Assembly (NCBI GenBank): GCA_945877035.1
Contig: CAMCQH010000020.1
Span: forward strand, 1 to 32,747
Direction: 5' to 3'
Origin: an uncultured Clostridium sp.
Lineage (GTDB): Bacteria > Bacillota > Clostridia > TANB77 > CAG-508
Length of the DNA stretch: 32,747 nucleotides
A program made the translations under genes and the position numbers. Positions 24,318-32,380 of the stretch are shown piece after piece. Below the pieces are notes generated by a model that was given only the letters and a program-made list of their open reading frames with translations, had not been told where the DNA came from and ran no database searches. The first letter of the stretch is position 1. Each line of letters starts with the position of its first letter.

Positions 24318-24740
24318 CTTTTTCACACCCTTAACAATTGTCTTAACCCCATTAATCTTCACAATTTCAACTTCTGAACCCTCTGTAATAGTTTCATCAT
24401 TTTCAGCCTCTGCAGACCAAACTTCACCATTGATTTTAATTTGTCCAACAGAATGTGAATTAATTTCTTTAATAACTAAAGCCTTTTTACCAATTATTGA
24501 AAAAGCATTTGTTTTTGTAGATTTAACATCAACAAATTTTTTAACAAAAGGTTTAGTTACCAATAATAAAATTGTAGAAGATATTATAAATACAGTAGTT
24601 TGAATAATTACATTTGAAGTGAAGAAACTAGTAATCATTGCAAGTAAAGCTCCAACTCCAAACCAAAAAACTAAAAATCCAACTGTAATTATTTCACCTA
24701 TAAAAAATAATCCAGCAATTATTAACCAAACTTGCCACAT
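24297..24740 (-). CDS. NfeD-family membrane protein
   Basis: 147 aa. Three membrane helices (about 4-22, 25-45, 50-68) followed by a C-terminal OB-fold domain (about 85-140: IGKKALVIKEINSHSVGQIKINGEVWSA, EGSEVEIVKINGVKTIV). This is the short NfeD form that partners SPFH proteins. Start: ATG at 24740 with GGAG 8 nt upstream; the ATG at 24758 gives six more residues but lacks a good site. The last residues T-L-E-V-G-S and the TAG stop are encoded by the heptamer repeat, so the native C-terminus may have been replaced. Confidence 0.88.
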   Translation of the reverse strand: MWQVWLIIAGLFFIGEIITVGFLVFWFGVGALLAMITSFFTSNVIIQTTVFIISSTILLLVTKPFVKKFVDVKSTKTNAFSIIGKKALVIKEINSHSVGQIKINGEVWSAEAENDETITEGSEVEIVKINGVKTIVKGVKKTLEVGS

Positions 24741-24841
24741 AAAAACATCTCCATTCATAAGAAACTTACATCTTAATTATACTATAAATTGATGAAAAAA
24801 TAAAGTATTTAGAACAAATTTAATTAATTAAGTCTTAAACA

Positions 24842-24870
24842 TTGTTTTTTTAACAAAAAAATGATATATT
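24842..24870 (+). promoter_or_regulatory. Promoter of murB
   Basis: TTGTTT (24842-24847), 17-bp spacer, TATATT (24865-24870), about 55 bp before the murB start. Confidence 0.6.
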
Positions 24871-24925
24871 ATAACAGTAAAAAATATAATGGTATTAGAA
24901 AAAATTAAGAAAGTGAGTGTGAAAA

Positions 24926-25846
24926 TTGGATAACAAAGAAATATTAAATAATTTAGAAAAAATTATTTCAAAGGAAAAAATAAAACAAAATGAACCAATG
25001 AAAGAACACACTTCATTAAAAATAGGAGGACCTGCTGAATTTTTTGTAAAAGTAAATTCAGTAGAAGAACTAAAAAAAGTATTACAATTTAGCAAAATTA
25101 ATAAAATACCACTAACAGTAGTTGGAAATGGAAGCAATTTACTAGTACTAGATAAAGGAATCAAAGGAATTGTTATAAAAACCGAACTAAAACAGATTCA
25201 AATAGAAAATATTAATGAAGAAAAAGTAGAAGTAATAGTAGATGATGGGGTACAATTAGGATTACTAGCACAAAAATTGCTAAAAGAAGAAATTACAGGA
25301 TTTGAAGAATTATCAGGAATTCCAGGTACAATAGGTGGAGCTGTTGTTATGAATGCAGGTGCACATGGAAAAGAGATAAAAGATGTAGTTACAGAAGTTA
25401 CAGCAATAGATTATGATGGAAATATGAGTATTTTTACAAATGAACAATCAGAATTTCAATATAGACACAGCAGATTTTCTGATGGAGAGTACATAATTTT
25501 GCAAGTAAAATTATTATTAGAAAAAGGCAAAAAAGAAGAAATAAAATCTAAAATGGAGGAATATGCACAATATAGGAAAGAAAAGCAACCTATCGAATAT
25601 CCATCTGCAGGAAGTACATTTAAAAGAGGAACAGATTTTATAACAGCAAAACTAATAGATGAGGCAGGATTAAAAGGATATTCAATCGGAGGAGCTAAAA
25701 TCTCAGAGAAACATGCCGGTTTTGTAATAAATACAGGTAATGCAACTGCACAAGATGTTTTAGATTTAGTTAAATATGTGACAGATAAAGTTTATGAAAA
25801 ATTTGGTAAAAAAATAGAATTAGAAATTAAAGTTTTGGGAGAATGA
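24926..25846 (+). CDS. murB: UDP-N-acetylenolpyruvoylglucosamine reductase
   Basis: FAD enzyme that makes UDP-MurNAc, the second step of peptidoglycan precursor synthesis. 306 aa, type II MurB. Visible: HTSLKIGGPAEFFV, VVGNGSNLLV (FAD pyrophosphate), SGIPGTIGGAVVMNAGAHG, YRHSRF, PSAGSTFKRG with the catalytic Ser, KISEKHAGFVIN. TTG start at 24926. A single arm of the GGGACGGTTCT repeat starts on the base after the TGA stop. Its neighbour yvcK is also a cell-wall gene. Confidence 0.95.
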   Translation: MDNKEILNNLEKIISKEKIKQNEPMKEHTSLKIGGPAEFFVKVNSVEELKKVLQFSKINKIPLTVVGNGSNLLVLDKGIKGIVIKTELKQIQIENINEEKVEVIVDDGVQLGLLAQKLLKEEITGFEELSGIPGTIGGAVVMNAGAHGKEIKDVVTEVTAIDYDGNMSIFTNEQSEFQYRHSRFSDGEYIILQVKLLLEKGKKEEIKSKMEEYAQYRKEKQPIEYPSAGSTFKRGTDFITAKLIDEAGLKGYSIGGAKISEKHAGFVINTGNATAQDVLDLVKYVTDKVYEKFGKKIELEIKVLGE

Positions 25847-25904
25847 TGTCCAAAAGGGACGGTTCTTTTTGGACATTTTGTCCAATTGGGACACATCTTG
25901 GACA
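25847..25904 (+). repeat. GGGACGGTTCT repeat, single-arm copy 2
   Basis: 58 bp of the family, closely resembling the left arm of copy 1 (TGTCCAAAAGG, then GACGGTTCTTTTTGGACA and TTTTGTCCAATTGGGACAC), but with no right arm. It begins immediately after the murB stop and ends 3 nt before the yvcK ribosome binding site. Confidence 0.85.
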
Positions 25905-25918
25905 CTGGGGGTAAAAAA

Positions 25919-27643
25919 ATGAATGGATTTATAAAATGGTTTGATTCAAAAAGTAAATTAAAAAGATGGATGTTATTAATATTAATAGGAGTAATATTAA
26001 TGTGCTATGGAACAGCAGAGGTATTAGTTTTAAAGGAACTATCATTTACAGAATTAGCAAAAATAATAGTTGTTTTTATAATTGGAGTTGTATCAATAAT
26101 ATTGGGATTAGTATTTATTAATAAAAGAACATTGGAAATCCTAATTGAATCAACAGATGATAGAATGAATGACAAAAATAATGTAAATATAAAATCATTA
26201 ATATTTAATAAAAAAGTATATCATCAAGGTCCTAATATTGTAGTAATTGGAGGTGGAACAGGCTTAAATACTGTTCTTTCAGGCTTAAAAAAATATACTG
26301 ATAATTTAACTGCAATTGTTACAATATCTGATTATGGAGAAGTTGAGACAGAGTCAAGAAAAGAATTGCAAACTATGCCATTAGATGATGTAAGAGATAG
26401 TATGATAGCACTTTCAACTCAAGATGGACAACTTGACAAATTATTGAATTATAAATTTACAGATGGAAAGTTAAGAAATTTAACTTTTTCAGATATTTAT
26501 TTTAGTGCAATGAAAAATGTAAATAATGATTTTTCTGACTCAATAATTAAGAGTAATGAAGTATTAAATATAGTTGGAAAAGTTATACCTGTAACACTAG
26601 ACAAAATGAATATAACGGCTGAACTTGACAATGGATATGTAGTAACAGAAAAATCTAAAATACCAGAAGTGACATATGAAAAGGTAACAAAAATTAATAG
26701 AATTTATTTAAATCCTTCAAATTGCAGACCAGCTCCAGGAGTAATCGAAGCAATAAAAGAAGCTGACTGTATAATAATTGGACCAGGAAGTTTATACACA
26801 AATGTCATACCAAATCTTTTAGTAAATGGTGTGGCAAAAGCAATAAAGGAAAATACAGGATTAAAAGTATATATAAGCAATATAATGACAGAGCCTGGAC
26901 AAACAGATGAATATAGTGTATCAGACCATTTGAATGCTATTATAGAACATTGTGGAAAAGGAATTGTAGATTATTGTATATTTGATACAGGGGAAGTTGT
27001 TCCTGAATTTATAAAAAGATATAATTTAGAAGGACAAGACCTAGTTATTCCTGATATTGATAAAGTTAAAGGAATAACATTTTTACAAAGAAACTTATCA
27101 ATGATATCAAATGACTGTATCAGACATGATCCGGAATTAGTAGCTGAATCAATTATAGAACTTATATGTGATGATTTGAAATATCAAGATAAACAAAATG
27201 ACCCACAATATTTAATGTTGAATAATAAATTAAGAGAAGATAAAAGAATAAATAAAATAAAGAAACAAATGAAAAAAGATGAGAAAAAAGGTAAAAAGAA
27301 TAACAAAAATTCTCGTAAAAAGGGTAGCAAGTTTAGCAGCAAATATAGTGATAGAATAGAATCAATAAAACAAGCTGATGAAATGGTAAAACTTAAAGAA
27401 CAAAAAATGAAGAAAGAAGCTAAAAGAATAAAAAAAGAGCAAAAAATAAATACTAAAATTACTAAAGAAAATGAAGAAGTTTTAGAGTTTAGAAAAGAAT
27501 ATGAAAAGAGTATGAAACAACCTGCTAAAACAAAGAGTAAACCAGCTTCTCTTCCTAAAAGTCAAAGAGGCAAAAAAAGAAGATCTCCTCAAGAAATAAG
27601 AGAAGAAATGTTGAAGAAGTTAGATGATAGTAATTTAAAATAA
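25919..27643 (+). CDS. yvcK: YvcK/CofD-like protein with membrane helices
   Basis: 574 aa. Two membrane helices (about 17-38 and 47-66), a YvcK/CofD-like domain (about 105-430: IVVIGGGTGLNTVLSGLKKYT, GPGSLYTNVIPNLL, YISNIMTEPGQTDEYSVSDHL) and a Lys/Arg/Glu-rich coiled tail (about 455-574). YvcK binds UDP-GlcNAc and is needed for wall growth on gluconeogenic carbon. The normally conserved DDGGSSGRLR stretch reads DYGEVETESR (138-147), and PPGDIRN reads PLDDVRD (154-160), so ligand binding may differ. Start ATG 25919 after GGGGGT; the frame upstream lies in a repeat. rapZ and whiA, its usual neighbours, are absent. Confidence 0.85.
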   Translation: MNGFIKWFDSKSKLKRWMLLILIGVILMCYGTAEVLVLKELSFTELAKIIVVFIIGVVSIILGLVFINKRTLEILIESTDDRMNDKNNVNIKSLIFNKKVYHQGPNIVVIGGGTGLNTVLSGLKKYTDNLTAIVTISDYGEVETESRKELQTMPLDDVRDSMIALSTQDGQLDKLLNYKFTDGKLRNLTFSDIYFSAMKNVNNDFSDSIIKSNEVLNIVGKVIPVTLDKMNITAELDNGYVVTEKSKIPEVTYEKVTKINRIYLNPSNCRPAPGVIEAIKEADCIIIGPGSLYTNVIPNLLVNGVAKAIKENTGLKVYISNIMTEPGQTDEYSVSDHLNAIIEHCGKGIVDYCIFDTGEVVPEFIKRYNLEGQDLVIPDIDKVKGITFLQRNLSMISNDCIRHDPELVAESIIELICDDLKYQDKQNDPQYLMLNNKLREDKRINKIKKQMKKDEKKGKKNNKNSRKKGSKFSSKYSDRIESIKQADEMVKLKEQKMKKEAKRIKKEQKINTKITKENEEVLEFRKEYEKSMKQPAKTKSKPASLPKSQRGKKRRSPQEIREEMLKKLDDSNLK

Positions 27644-27657
27644 AAATGGAGGAAAAT

Positions 27658-29679
27658 ATGAAATTTACAAAAGAGGATTTAGATGTTGAAAATGGATTAA
27701 CAAAAGAATGGTTAATAACAAATGGGTTAGGAGGATTTGCAAGTTCTACTATAATTGGTGCTAATACAAGAAAATATCATGGACTATTAATTGCACCACT
27801 AACTCCTCCTGCAAGAAGATTTCTAATATTATCAAAAGTTGATGAAAGTATTCAAATAGGTGATAATAAATATGATTTATACACAAATGTAGGAGAAAAT
27901 TATATTTCACAAGGATATAGATATCAGGTTTCATTTGAAAAAGAATACTTTCCAACATATAAGTATGAAGTCGAAGGTGTAGAAATATCAAAAACAATTT
28001 GTATGGAAAGAGGAAAAGAGGTTGTAGGTGTATATTATAAAATTAAGAACACAAATAAGCCATCAAAATTGACAATAGCACCAATAGTCAATTTTAGAGA
28101 TTTCCATACAATGAGTACTGACCATATTTTTGATGTAAAACAAATAATAAATGGAACTAAAGTTAAATTAGTAATAGATAAAAGAGCAGATTTTCCAGTA
28201 TATATGAATTTATCTGAAGGAAAATATATTAAGCATGAAAATGATATATATAAAGATATGTTTTATATAGAAGAAGAAAAACGAGGATTTTATCCAAAGG
28301 AAAATCATAGTGTTACAGGTGTATATGAAGTAGAGTTGGAGCCAAATGAAGAAAAAGAAATTTCATTTGTTTGTGGATTTGAAGAAAATATAGAAGAAAT
28401 AAATCTTAAAGATACACTAAAAAAAGAGATGCAAAGAACAGATAAATTGATAGAAAAAACAGAATTGTTAGATGAAACAAGTGAACTACCAAAAGAAAAG
28501 ACAGAATTATTAAAAGAATTGGTAAAAGCAACAGACCAATTTGTTGTATATAGACCATCATTTGGATTACATACAATTATAGCAGGATACCCATGGTTTT
28601 TAGACTGGGGTAGAGATAGCTTAATTGCATTTGAAGGCTTGCTATTAAAAACAAAAAGATATGATATAGCAAAAGAAGTAATATTAACAATGGTAAGAGA
28701 CATTAAATATGGATTAGTTCCAAATGGATATTCAGGATTTGATAACAGACCATTATATAATAGTGTAGATGCATCATTATTACTTTTTGAGCAAATACAG
28801 AAATATCTTAACTATACAGGTGATTATGAATTTGTAAAAGAAAATGTATATGAAAAATTAGAAAAGGTAATAGACAATTATATAAAAGGGATAGACATTG
28901 ATAATAATAATATATATTTAGATGAAGATTATCTTATATCATCTGGAACAGAAAATACACAAAATACATGGATGGATGCCAAATGTTATGATATAGCAGC
29001 AACACCTAGAAATGGAAAAGCAGTAGAAATAAATAGTTTATGGTATAATAGTTTAATGATAATGGCAGATTTAACAGATAAATTAGGAAATAAAGCAGAT
29101 GTAAAAAAATACAAAGATTTAGCAAGAAAATGTAAAAAATCATTTAATGAAAAATTCTATAATCCAAAAAGAAAATGCTTATATGATGTATTAGGAGACA
29201 ATAAAATAAGACCAAACCAATTATTTAGCCTAAGTCTAACATATCCTGTTATTGAGCCAAATTCAGAAGAAGCATATAATATTGTAAATGTTGTAGAAAA
29301 GAAATTACTAAATAATTATGGTCTAAAATCATTAGCAAAAGGAGAAACAAACTATATAGAAATATATGAAGGAGATAGCTTTAAAAGAGATATGAGCTAT
29401 CATCAAGGAATAACTTGGACTTGGTTACTTGGACTATATTATGATGCATTAAGAAATATGATAAAGGCAGAAAAAAGAAAAACATATAAAGTAAAATTAG
29501 AAGAAAAACTAAAAACTTTTGTAGAAAAAACAACAAAAACATTTGAAAAAGAAGTTGAACAAAGAGGCTGTATAGGAAGTATAGCTGAAATATATGATTC
29601 AACAAAACCATATGCTCCAAAAGGAGCGATTGCACAAGCTTGGAGTGTGGCAGAAATTTTAAGGATAGTGTCCCACTAG
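27658..29679 (+). CDS. Glycogen-debranching amylo-alpha-1,6-glucosidase
   Basis: 673 aa. The N-terminal domain (GLTKEWLITNGLGGFASSTIIGANTRKYHGLLIAP-type opening) and the C-terminal (alpha/alpha)6 glucosidase domain (YPWFLDWGRDSLIAFEGLLL, YNSVDASLLLFEQIQKY, NTWMDAKC, EINSLWYNSLMIMADL, SYHQGITWTWLLGLYYDAL) match the bacterial/archaeal GDE group (GH133). It would hydrolyse alpha-1,6 branches of glycogen or imported oligosaccharides in the cytosol. Start ATG 27658 with GGAGG 5 nt upstream; the ATG at 27646 precedes that site. The last codons, GTG TCC CAC TAG, come from a repeat. No other glycogen genes are in the window. Confidence 0.9.
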   Translation: MKFTKEDLDVENGLTKEWLITNGLGGFASSTIIGANTRKYHGLLIAPLTPPARRFLILSKVDESIQIGDNKYDLYTNVGENYISQGYRYQVSFEKEYFPTYKYEVEGVEISKTICMERGKEVVGVYYKIKNTNKPSKLTIAPIVNFRDFHTMSTDHIFDVKQIINGTKVKLVIDKRADFPVYMNLSEGKYIKHENDIYKDMFYIEEEKRGFYPKENHSVTGVYEVELEPNEEKEISFVCGFEENIEEINLKDTLKKEMQRTDKLIEKTELLDETSELPKEKTELLKELVKATDQFVVYRPSFGLHTIIAGYPWFLDWGRDSLIAFEGLLLKTKRYDIAKEVILTMVRDIKYGLVPNGYSGFDNRPLYNSVDASLLLFEQIQKYLNYTGDYEFVKENVYEKLEKVIDNYIKGIDIDNNNIYLDEDYLISSGTENTQNTWMDAKCYDIAATPRNGKAVEINSLWYNSLMIMADLTDKLGNKADVKKYKDLARKCKKSFNEKFYNPKRKCLYDVLGDNKIRPNQLFSLSLTYPVIEPNSEEAYNIVNVVEKKLLNNYGLKSLAKGETNYIEIYEGDSFKRDMSYHQGITWTWLLGLYYDALRNMIKAEKRKTYKVKLEEKLKTFVEKTTKTFEKEVEQRGCIGSIAEIYDSTKPYAPKGAIAQAWSVAEILRIVSH

Positions 29680-29773
29680 GGACGGTTCTTTTTGGGACAC
29701 ATAAATGTTTAAAGAAATTATTATAATTTTATTTGATAAAAATGTCCCAAAAAGAACCGTCCCCAATGGGACA
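29669..29773. repeat. GGGACGGTTCT inverted-repeat element, copy 3
   Basis: 31-bp arms, 29669-29699 and 29743-29773, match in inverted orientation at all but two positions and are separated by 43 AT-rich bp. It reads TGTCCC...GGGACA at both arm ends. The left arm supplies the stop codon of the debranching-enzyme gene; the right arm ends at the holA Shine-Dalgarno sequence (AAGGAG, 29773-29778). Confidence 0.9.
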
Positions 29774-29784
29774 AGGAGAGAAAA

Positions 29785-30807
29785 ATGACAATAGAAAATT
29801 TAGAAAAAGAATTAAATTCAAAAAAATTAAATAGTTTGTATCTATTATATGGCGAGGAATTATTCTTGTTGGAAAGCAATTTAAAAAAGATAAAAACATT
29901 ATTTGGAGAGTGTGTAAAAGGAATAAATTACATTATGATAGATGAACAAAACATTTCAGAGATTATTTCAGATATAGAAACACCAAGTTTTGGCTATGAA
30001 AAAAAATTAATTATAGCAAGAAATACAGGACTATTTGGAAAAGATACAAAGAAAAAAACAGGTGATATTTCTAAATTAAAGGATAAATTAACACAATATA
30101 TAGATGAAAATATAAAAATTATAAATGAATCAGTTGTTTTAGTTTTTATTGAAGAAGAAGCAGATAGCAAATCAGAACTTTATAAAACTATTGAGAAAAA
30201 TGGTACTGTATGTAAATTTGATTTCCAAAAGCCTATTCAAATAGAACAAAGAATTAAAGCAATTTGTAATGGGTATAAGGTACAAATTGACACACAAACT
30301 ATCAAATATTTTATTGAATGTTGTGGAACCAATATGCAGGACTTAATAAATGAAATTAGAAAACTTATTGAATATGCTGGAGAAAATGGAACTATAAAAA
30401 AAGAAGATATTGATAAATTATCAATTAAAAAATTAGAAAGTGTTATATTTGATTTAACAGATAATTTAGGTAAAAAAGACATAACAAGTGCTTTACAAGT
30501 TTTAAAAAATTTAATTTATGCAAAAGAACCGTTGGCAAAAATTTTAGTAACATTATATAATCATTTTAAAAAATTATATATAACAAAAATGGCATTGAAT
30601 ACTAATAAAGAATTAACTTCTAGTTTGAATTTAAAGCCAAATCAAATGTTTTTAACTACTAAATATAAAGTGCAATCAAAATATTTTAGTGAGCAAGATT
30701 TAAGATGTATTTTACAAGAATTGTGTGATTTAGACTATAATTTTAAAACTGGTAAAATTGATTTACAAGTTGGATTAGAAACTATTTTGTGTAGATATTG
30801 TTCATAA
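29785..30807 (+). CDS. holA: DNA polymerase III delta subunit
   Basis: Clamp-loader subunit that opens the beta ring. 340 aa: domain I starts with NSLYLLYGEELFLLESNLKKI, a typical holA opening, and the domain III region reads LENVIFDLTDNLGKKD-like (KLESVIFDLTDNLGKKDITSALQVLKNLI) with the C-terminal collar helices ending GLETILCRY. Start ATG 29785 with AAGGAG 6 nt upstream. It lies between the debranching enzyme and the SleB-like hydrolase without a promoter I can identify. Confidence 0.9.
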   Translation: MTIENLEKELNSKKLNSLYLLYGEELFLLESNLKKIKTLFGECVKGINYIMIDEQNISEIISDIETPSFGYEKKLIIARNTGLFGKDTKKKTGDISKLKDKLTQYIDENIKIINESVVLVFIEEEADSKSELYKTIEKNGTVCKFDFQKPIQIEQRIKAICNGYKVQIDTQTIKYFIECCGTNMQDLINEIRKLIEYAGENGTIKKEDIDKLSIKKLESVIFDLTDNLGKKDITSALQVLKNLIYAKEPLAKILVTLYNHFKKLYITKMALNTNKELTSSLNLKPNQMFLTTKYKVQSKYFSEQDLRCILQELCDLDYNFKTGKIDLQVGLETILCRYCS

Positions 30808-30874
30808 TAAAATGTATAAAAAATATAAATTTAGATAAAACTAATTATAAATTTTAAATTAACAGGTGGTAAAT

Positions 30875-31567
30875 ATGTTTAAAAATAGAAAATTTATAAT
30901 TAGTTTTATTTTTTTAACAATAATAATTTTAGCATCAATAGGATATTTTTTATATAAGAAAAACAATGATACAATAGAAGCGTTATCAAAATACGGTTCA
31001 AGAGGGTCAGAAGTAACACAAATACAAACAAAATTAAAAAGATGGGGATATTATACAGGAAATATAGATGGAATATATGGAACACAAACAGTAAATGCAG
31101 TAAAATATTTTCAAAGAAAAAATGGACTAACAGTAGATGGCATAGCAGGTCCAGCAACATTAAGAGCAATGGGTATAATGACATCAACATCTAGTAGTAG
31201 TTCTTCATCAAGCTATAATAGTAATCTAAATTTGTTATCACGAGTAATCTATGGAGAATCCAGAGGAGAACCTTATACTGGACAAGTTGCAGTTGGAGCA
31301 GTTGTAATGAACAGAGTAAGAAGCAGTTCATTTCCAAATACAATATCAGGAGTAGTATATCAGTCAGGAGCATTTGATGCAGTAAGAGATGGACAAATAA
31401 ATTTAACGCCAGACTCAACAGCGAGAAAAGCGGCACAAGATGCTTTAAATGGATGGGATCCAAGTTATGGAGCAATCTATTACTTTAATCCATCTACTGC
31501 AACAAATAAGTGGATTTGGTCTAGGCCTATGACTGTAACAATTGGTAAACATAGATTTTGCAAGTAA
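30875..31567 (+). CDS. sleB: SleB-like spore cortex-lytic / cell wall hydrolase
   Basis: 230 aa. An N-terminal membrane or signal helix (about 8-26), a peptidoglycan-binding domain (about 37-98: GSRGSEVTQIQTKLKRWGYYTGNIDGIYG...), a Ser-rich linker (103-113) and a Hydrolase_2/SleB catalytic domain (about 120-230: LLSRVIYGESRGEPYTGQVAVGAVVMNRV, Glu128 likely catalytic; INLTPDSTA, GWDPSYGAIYYFNP, KWIWSR). In spore-formers this muramic-lactam-specific lytic transglycosylase opens the cortex at germination; paralogues also act in vegetative walls. Start ATG 30875, AGGTGG 5 nt upstream; GTG 30866 overlaps that site. Two lines of context (sporulation genes) are absent, so a role in germination is inference. 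Confidence 0.9.
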   Translation: MFKNRKFIISFIFLTIIILASIGYFLYKKNNDTIEALSKYGSRGSEVTQIQTKLKRWGYYTGNIDGIYGTQTVNAVKYFQRKNGLTVDGIAGPATLRAMGIMTSTSSSSSSSSYNSNLNLLSRVIYGESRGEPYTGQVAVGAVVMNRVRSSSFPNTISGVVYQSGAFDAVRDGQINLTPDSTARKAAQDALNGWDPSYGAIYYFNPSTATNKWIWSRPMTVTIGKHRFCK

Positions 31568-31600
31568 TTATATTTAGACATAAATAACTAAAAATCGCTA

Positions 31601-31629
31601 TTGAAATATATCAATAATGATGCTATAAT
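31601..31629 (+). promoter_or_regulatory. Promoter of the orphan-gene cassette
   Basis: TTGAAA (31601-31606), 17-bp spacer, TATAAT (31624-31629). Transcription would start near 31636, leaving a leader of about 104 nt before the 104-aa gene. Confidence 0.8.
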
Positions 31630-31645
31630 GTAAAATACAAAAGGC

Positions 31646-31732
31646 AAATAGGCCTTTCGAAAAGTTTCGGAGGCCTATTTTGAAAATAAATAGCCTCCGG
31701 ATGTAAATAATAATTTATCAATTTTAGGAGGC
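31646..31732 (+). promoter_or_regulatory. Leader with mutually exclusive hairpins
   Basis: Four segments can pair in alternative ways. A (31646-31655) pairs perfectly with B (31671-31680), 10 bp, with an inner 4-bp extension. B, extended to 31668-31680, can instead pair with C (31688-31699): 7 bp, one bulged C, 5 bp. C (GCCTCC, 31693-31698) can also pair with D (GGAGGC, 31727-31732), which is the Shine-Dalgarno sequence. A-B pairing would free C to mask the ribosome site; B-C pairing would expose it. The pairing is seen directly; the switching and any ligand are inference. Confidence 0.55.
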
Positions 31733-31739
31733 GATAAAA

Positions 31740-32054
31740 ATGAAAAACACGAGAGTTGATTTTCAGTGGACAGAAGGAGGAAAAGAGCATAACAAAATAC
31801 TAGATCGCCAAAAGATGTATTCCATTTTTAACGGCCTGGCAGAAGGATATGCGGGAGATGATAATGAGATTTCTACTAAAATGGTTGAAGACATTATTCC
31901 ATATGTAGATAAAATTTCTATAAACAAGGATTATAACGAAACGCAAGACACTCCCATGATTTCCTACGAGACAGAGAGAAACACAAAAGTGTTGAAAATC
32001 AAACGGTGTCACAAGATTGTTTGGGCGATACTTGATAGGTATTGCACTGAATAA
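31740..32054 (+). CDS. Orphan 104-aa protein in switchable cassette
   Basis: 104 aa, no signal or membrane helix, mildly charged. I do not recognise it. Sequence landmarks are DFQWTEGGKEHNK, LDRQKMYSIFNGLAEGY, VEDIIPYVDKISI and RCHKIVWAILDRYCTE. Start ATG 31740 with TTAGGAGGCGAT, 7 nt spacing. Base use is less AT-rich than the neighbours (GATCGCC, GGCCTGGCAG, GCGGGAG), suggesting recent acquisition. It has its own promoter, leader and terminator, so it is an independent transcription unit of about 460 nt. Confidence 0.7.
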   Translation: MKNTRVDFQWTEGGKEHNKILDRQKMYSIFNGLAEGYAGDDNEISTKMVEDIIPYVDKISINKDYNETQDTPMISYETERNTKVLKIKRCHKIVWAILDRYCTE

Positions 32055-32060
32055 CACGAA

Positions 32061-32098
32061 AAGGAGAGCCTCTTTAATTAGTAGGCTCTTCTTTTTTG
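32061..32098 (+). terminator. Strong terminator of the orphan-gene cassette
   Basis: AAGGAGAGCCT (32061-32071) pairs with AGGCTCTTCTT (32083-32093), 11 bp with one G-T, 11-nt loop, followed by TTTT. It begins 6 nt after the stop codon. Confidence 0.9.
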
Positions 32099-32192
32099 GT
32101 TCGACAGGAATGTCGTTTTGCTAATCGGTGAAAGTCCGTAGTGGAGGAAGTGTGCATCAAAGTTCTGACTCGAATTTGGGACTAGACTGGTA
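32099..32192. ncRNA. GC-rich structured island, candidate RNA
   Basis: In 32101-32190 42 of 90 bases are G or C, about twice the surrounding level, without an open frame. CGACA-GGAA-TGTCG (32102-32115) is a perfect 5-bp hairpin with a GNRA loop, and CGG...CCG (32126-32138) encloses TGAAAGT. The phrase GGTGAAAGTCC resembles a stretch found in group II intron domain I, so an intron remnant is possible; I could not place it in a known riboswitch class. Strand and function are not certain. Confidence 0.35.
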
Positions 32193-32380
32193 AAAAAGAA
32201 AAATATTAATATTACAAATATGTGACAAAATAATTACAAAAATAAAACATTTTTTAAATGATATGAATAAGAATAATTGTAACATGACCGAAAATTAGTT
32301 TTGATATCATAAAAGCATGAATTAAAATAATTACTAAAATAAGGACACACAAGACACTGAAAATAAATTCATAAAATGTA
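32193..32380. other. AT-rich spacer, nothing recognised
   Basis: About 190 bp between the GC-rich island and the pilin-like promoter. I see no open frame, clear hairpin or repeat. Confidence 0.5.

Noticed and set aside
24776-24804. Minus-strand promoter of the NfeD/SPFH operon
   Set aside because: A TATAAT is present at 24776-24781 but only TTTATT stands at the -35 place; too weak to list.
31640-31700. Cyclic-di-GMP (GEMM-I) riboswitch, because of GGCAAA and AGCCTCCGG
   Set aside because: The second stem and the conserved order of the GEMM aptamer are missing; the match is probably chance.
32098-32140. tmRNA or cobalamin riboswitch, because of GTTCGACAGG and GGTGAAAGTCC
   Set aside because: No tag frame or pseudoknot set for tmRNA and no B12 box; only short resemblances.
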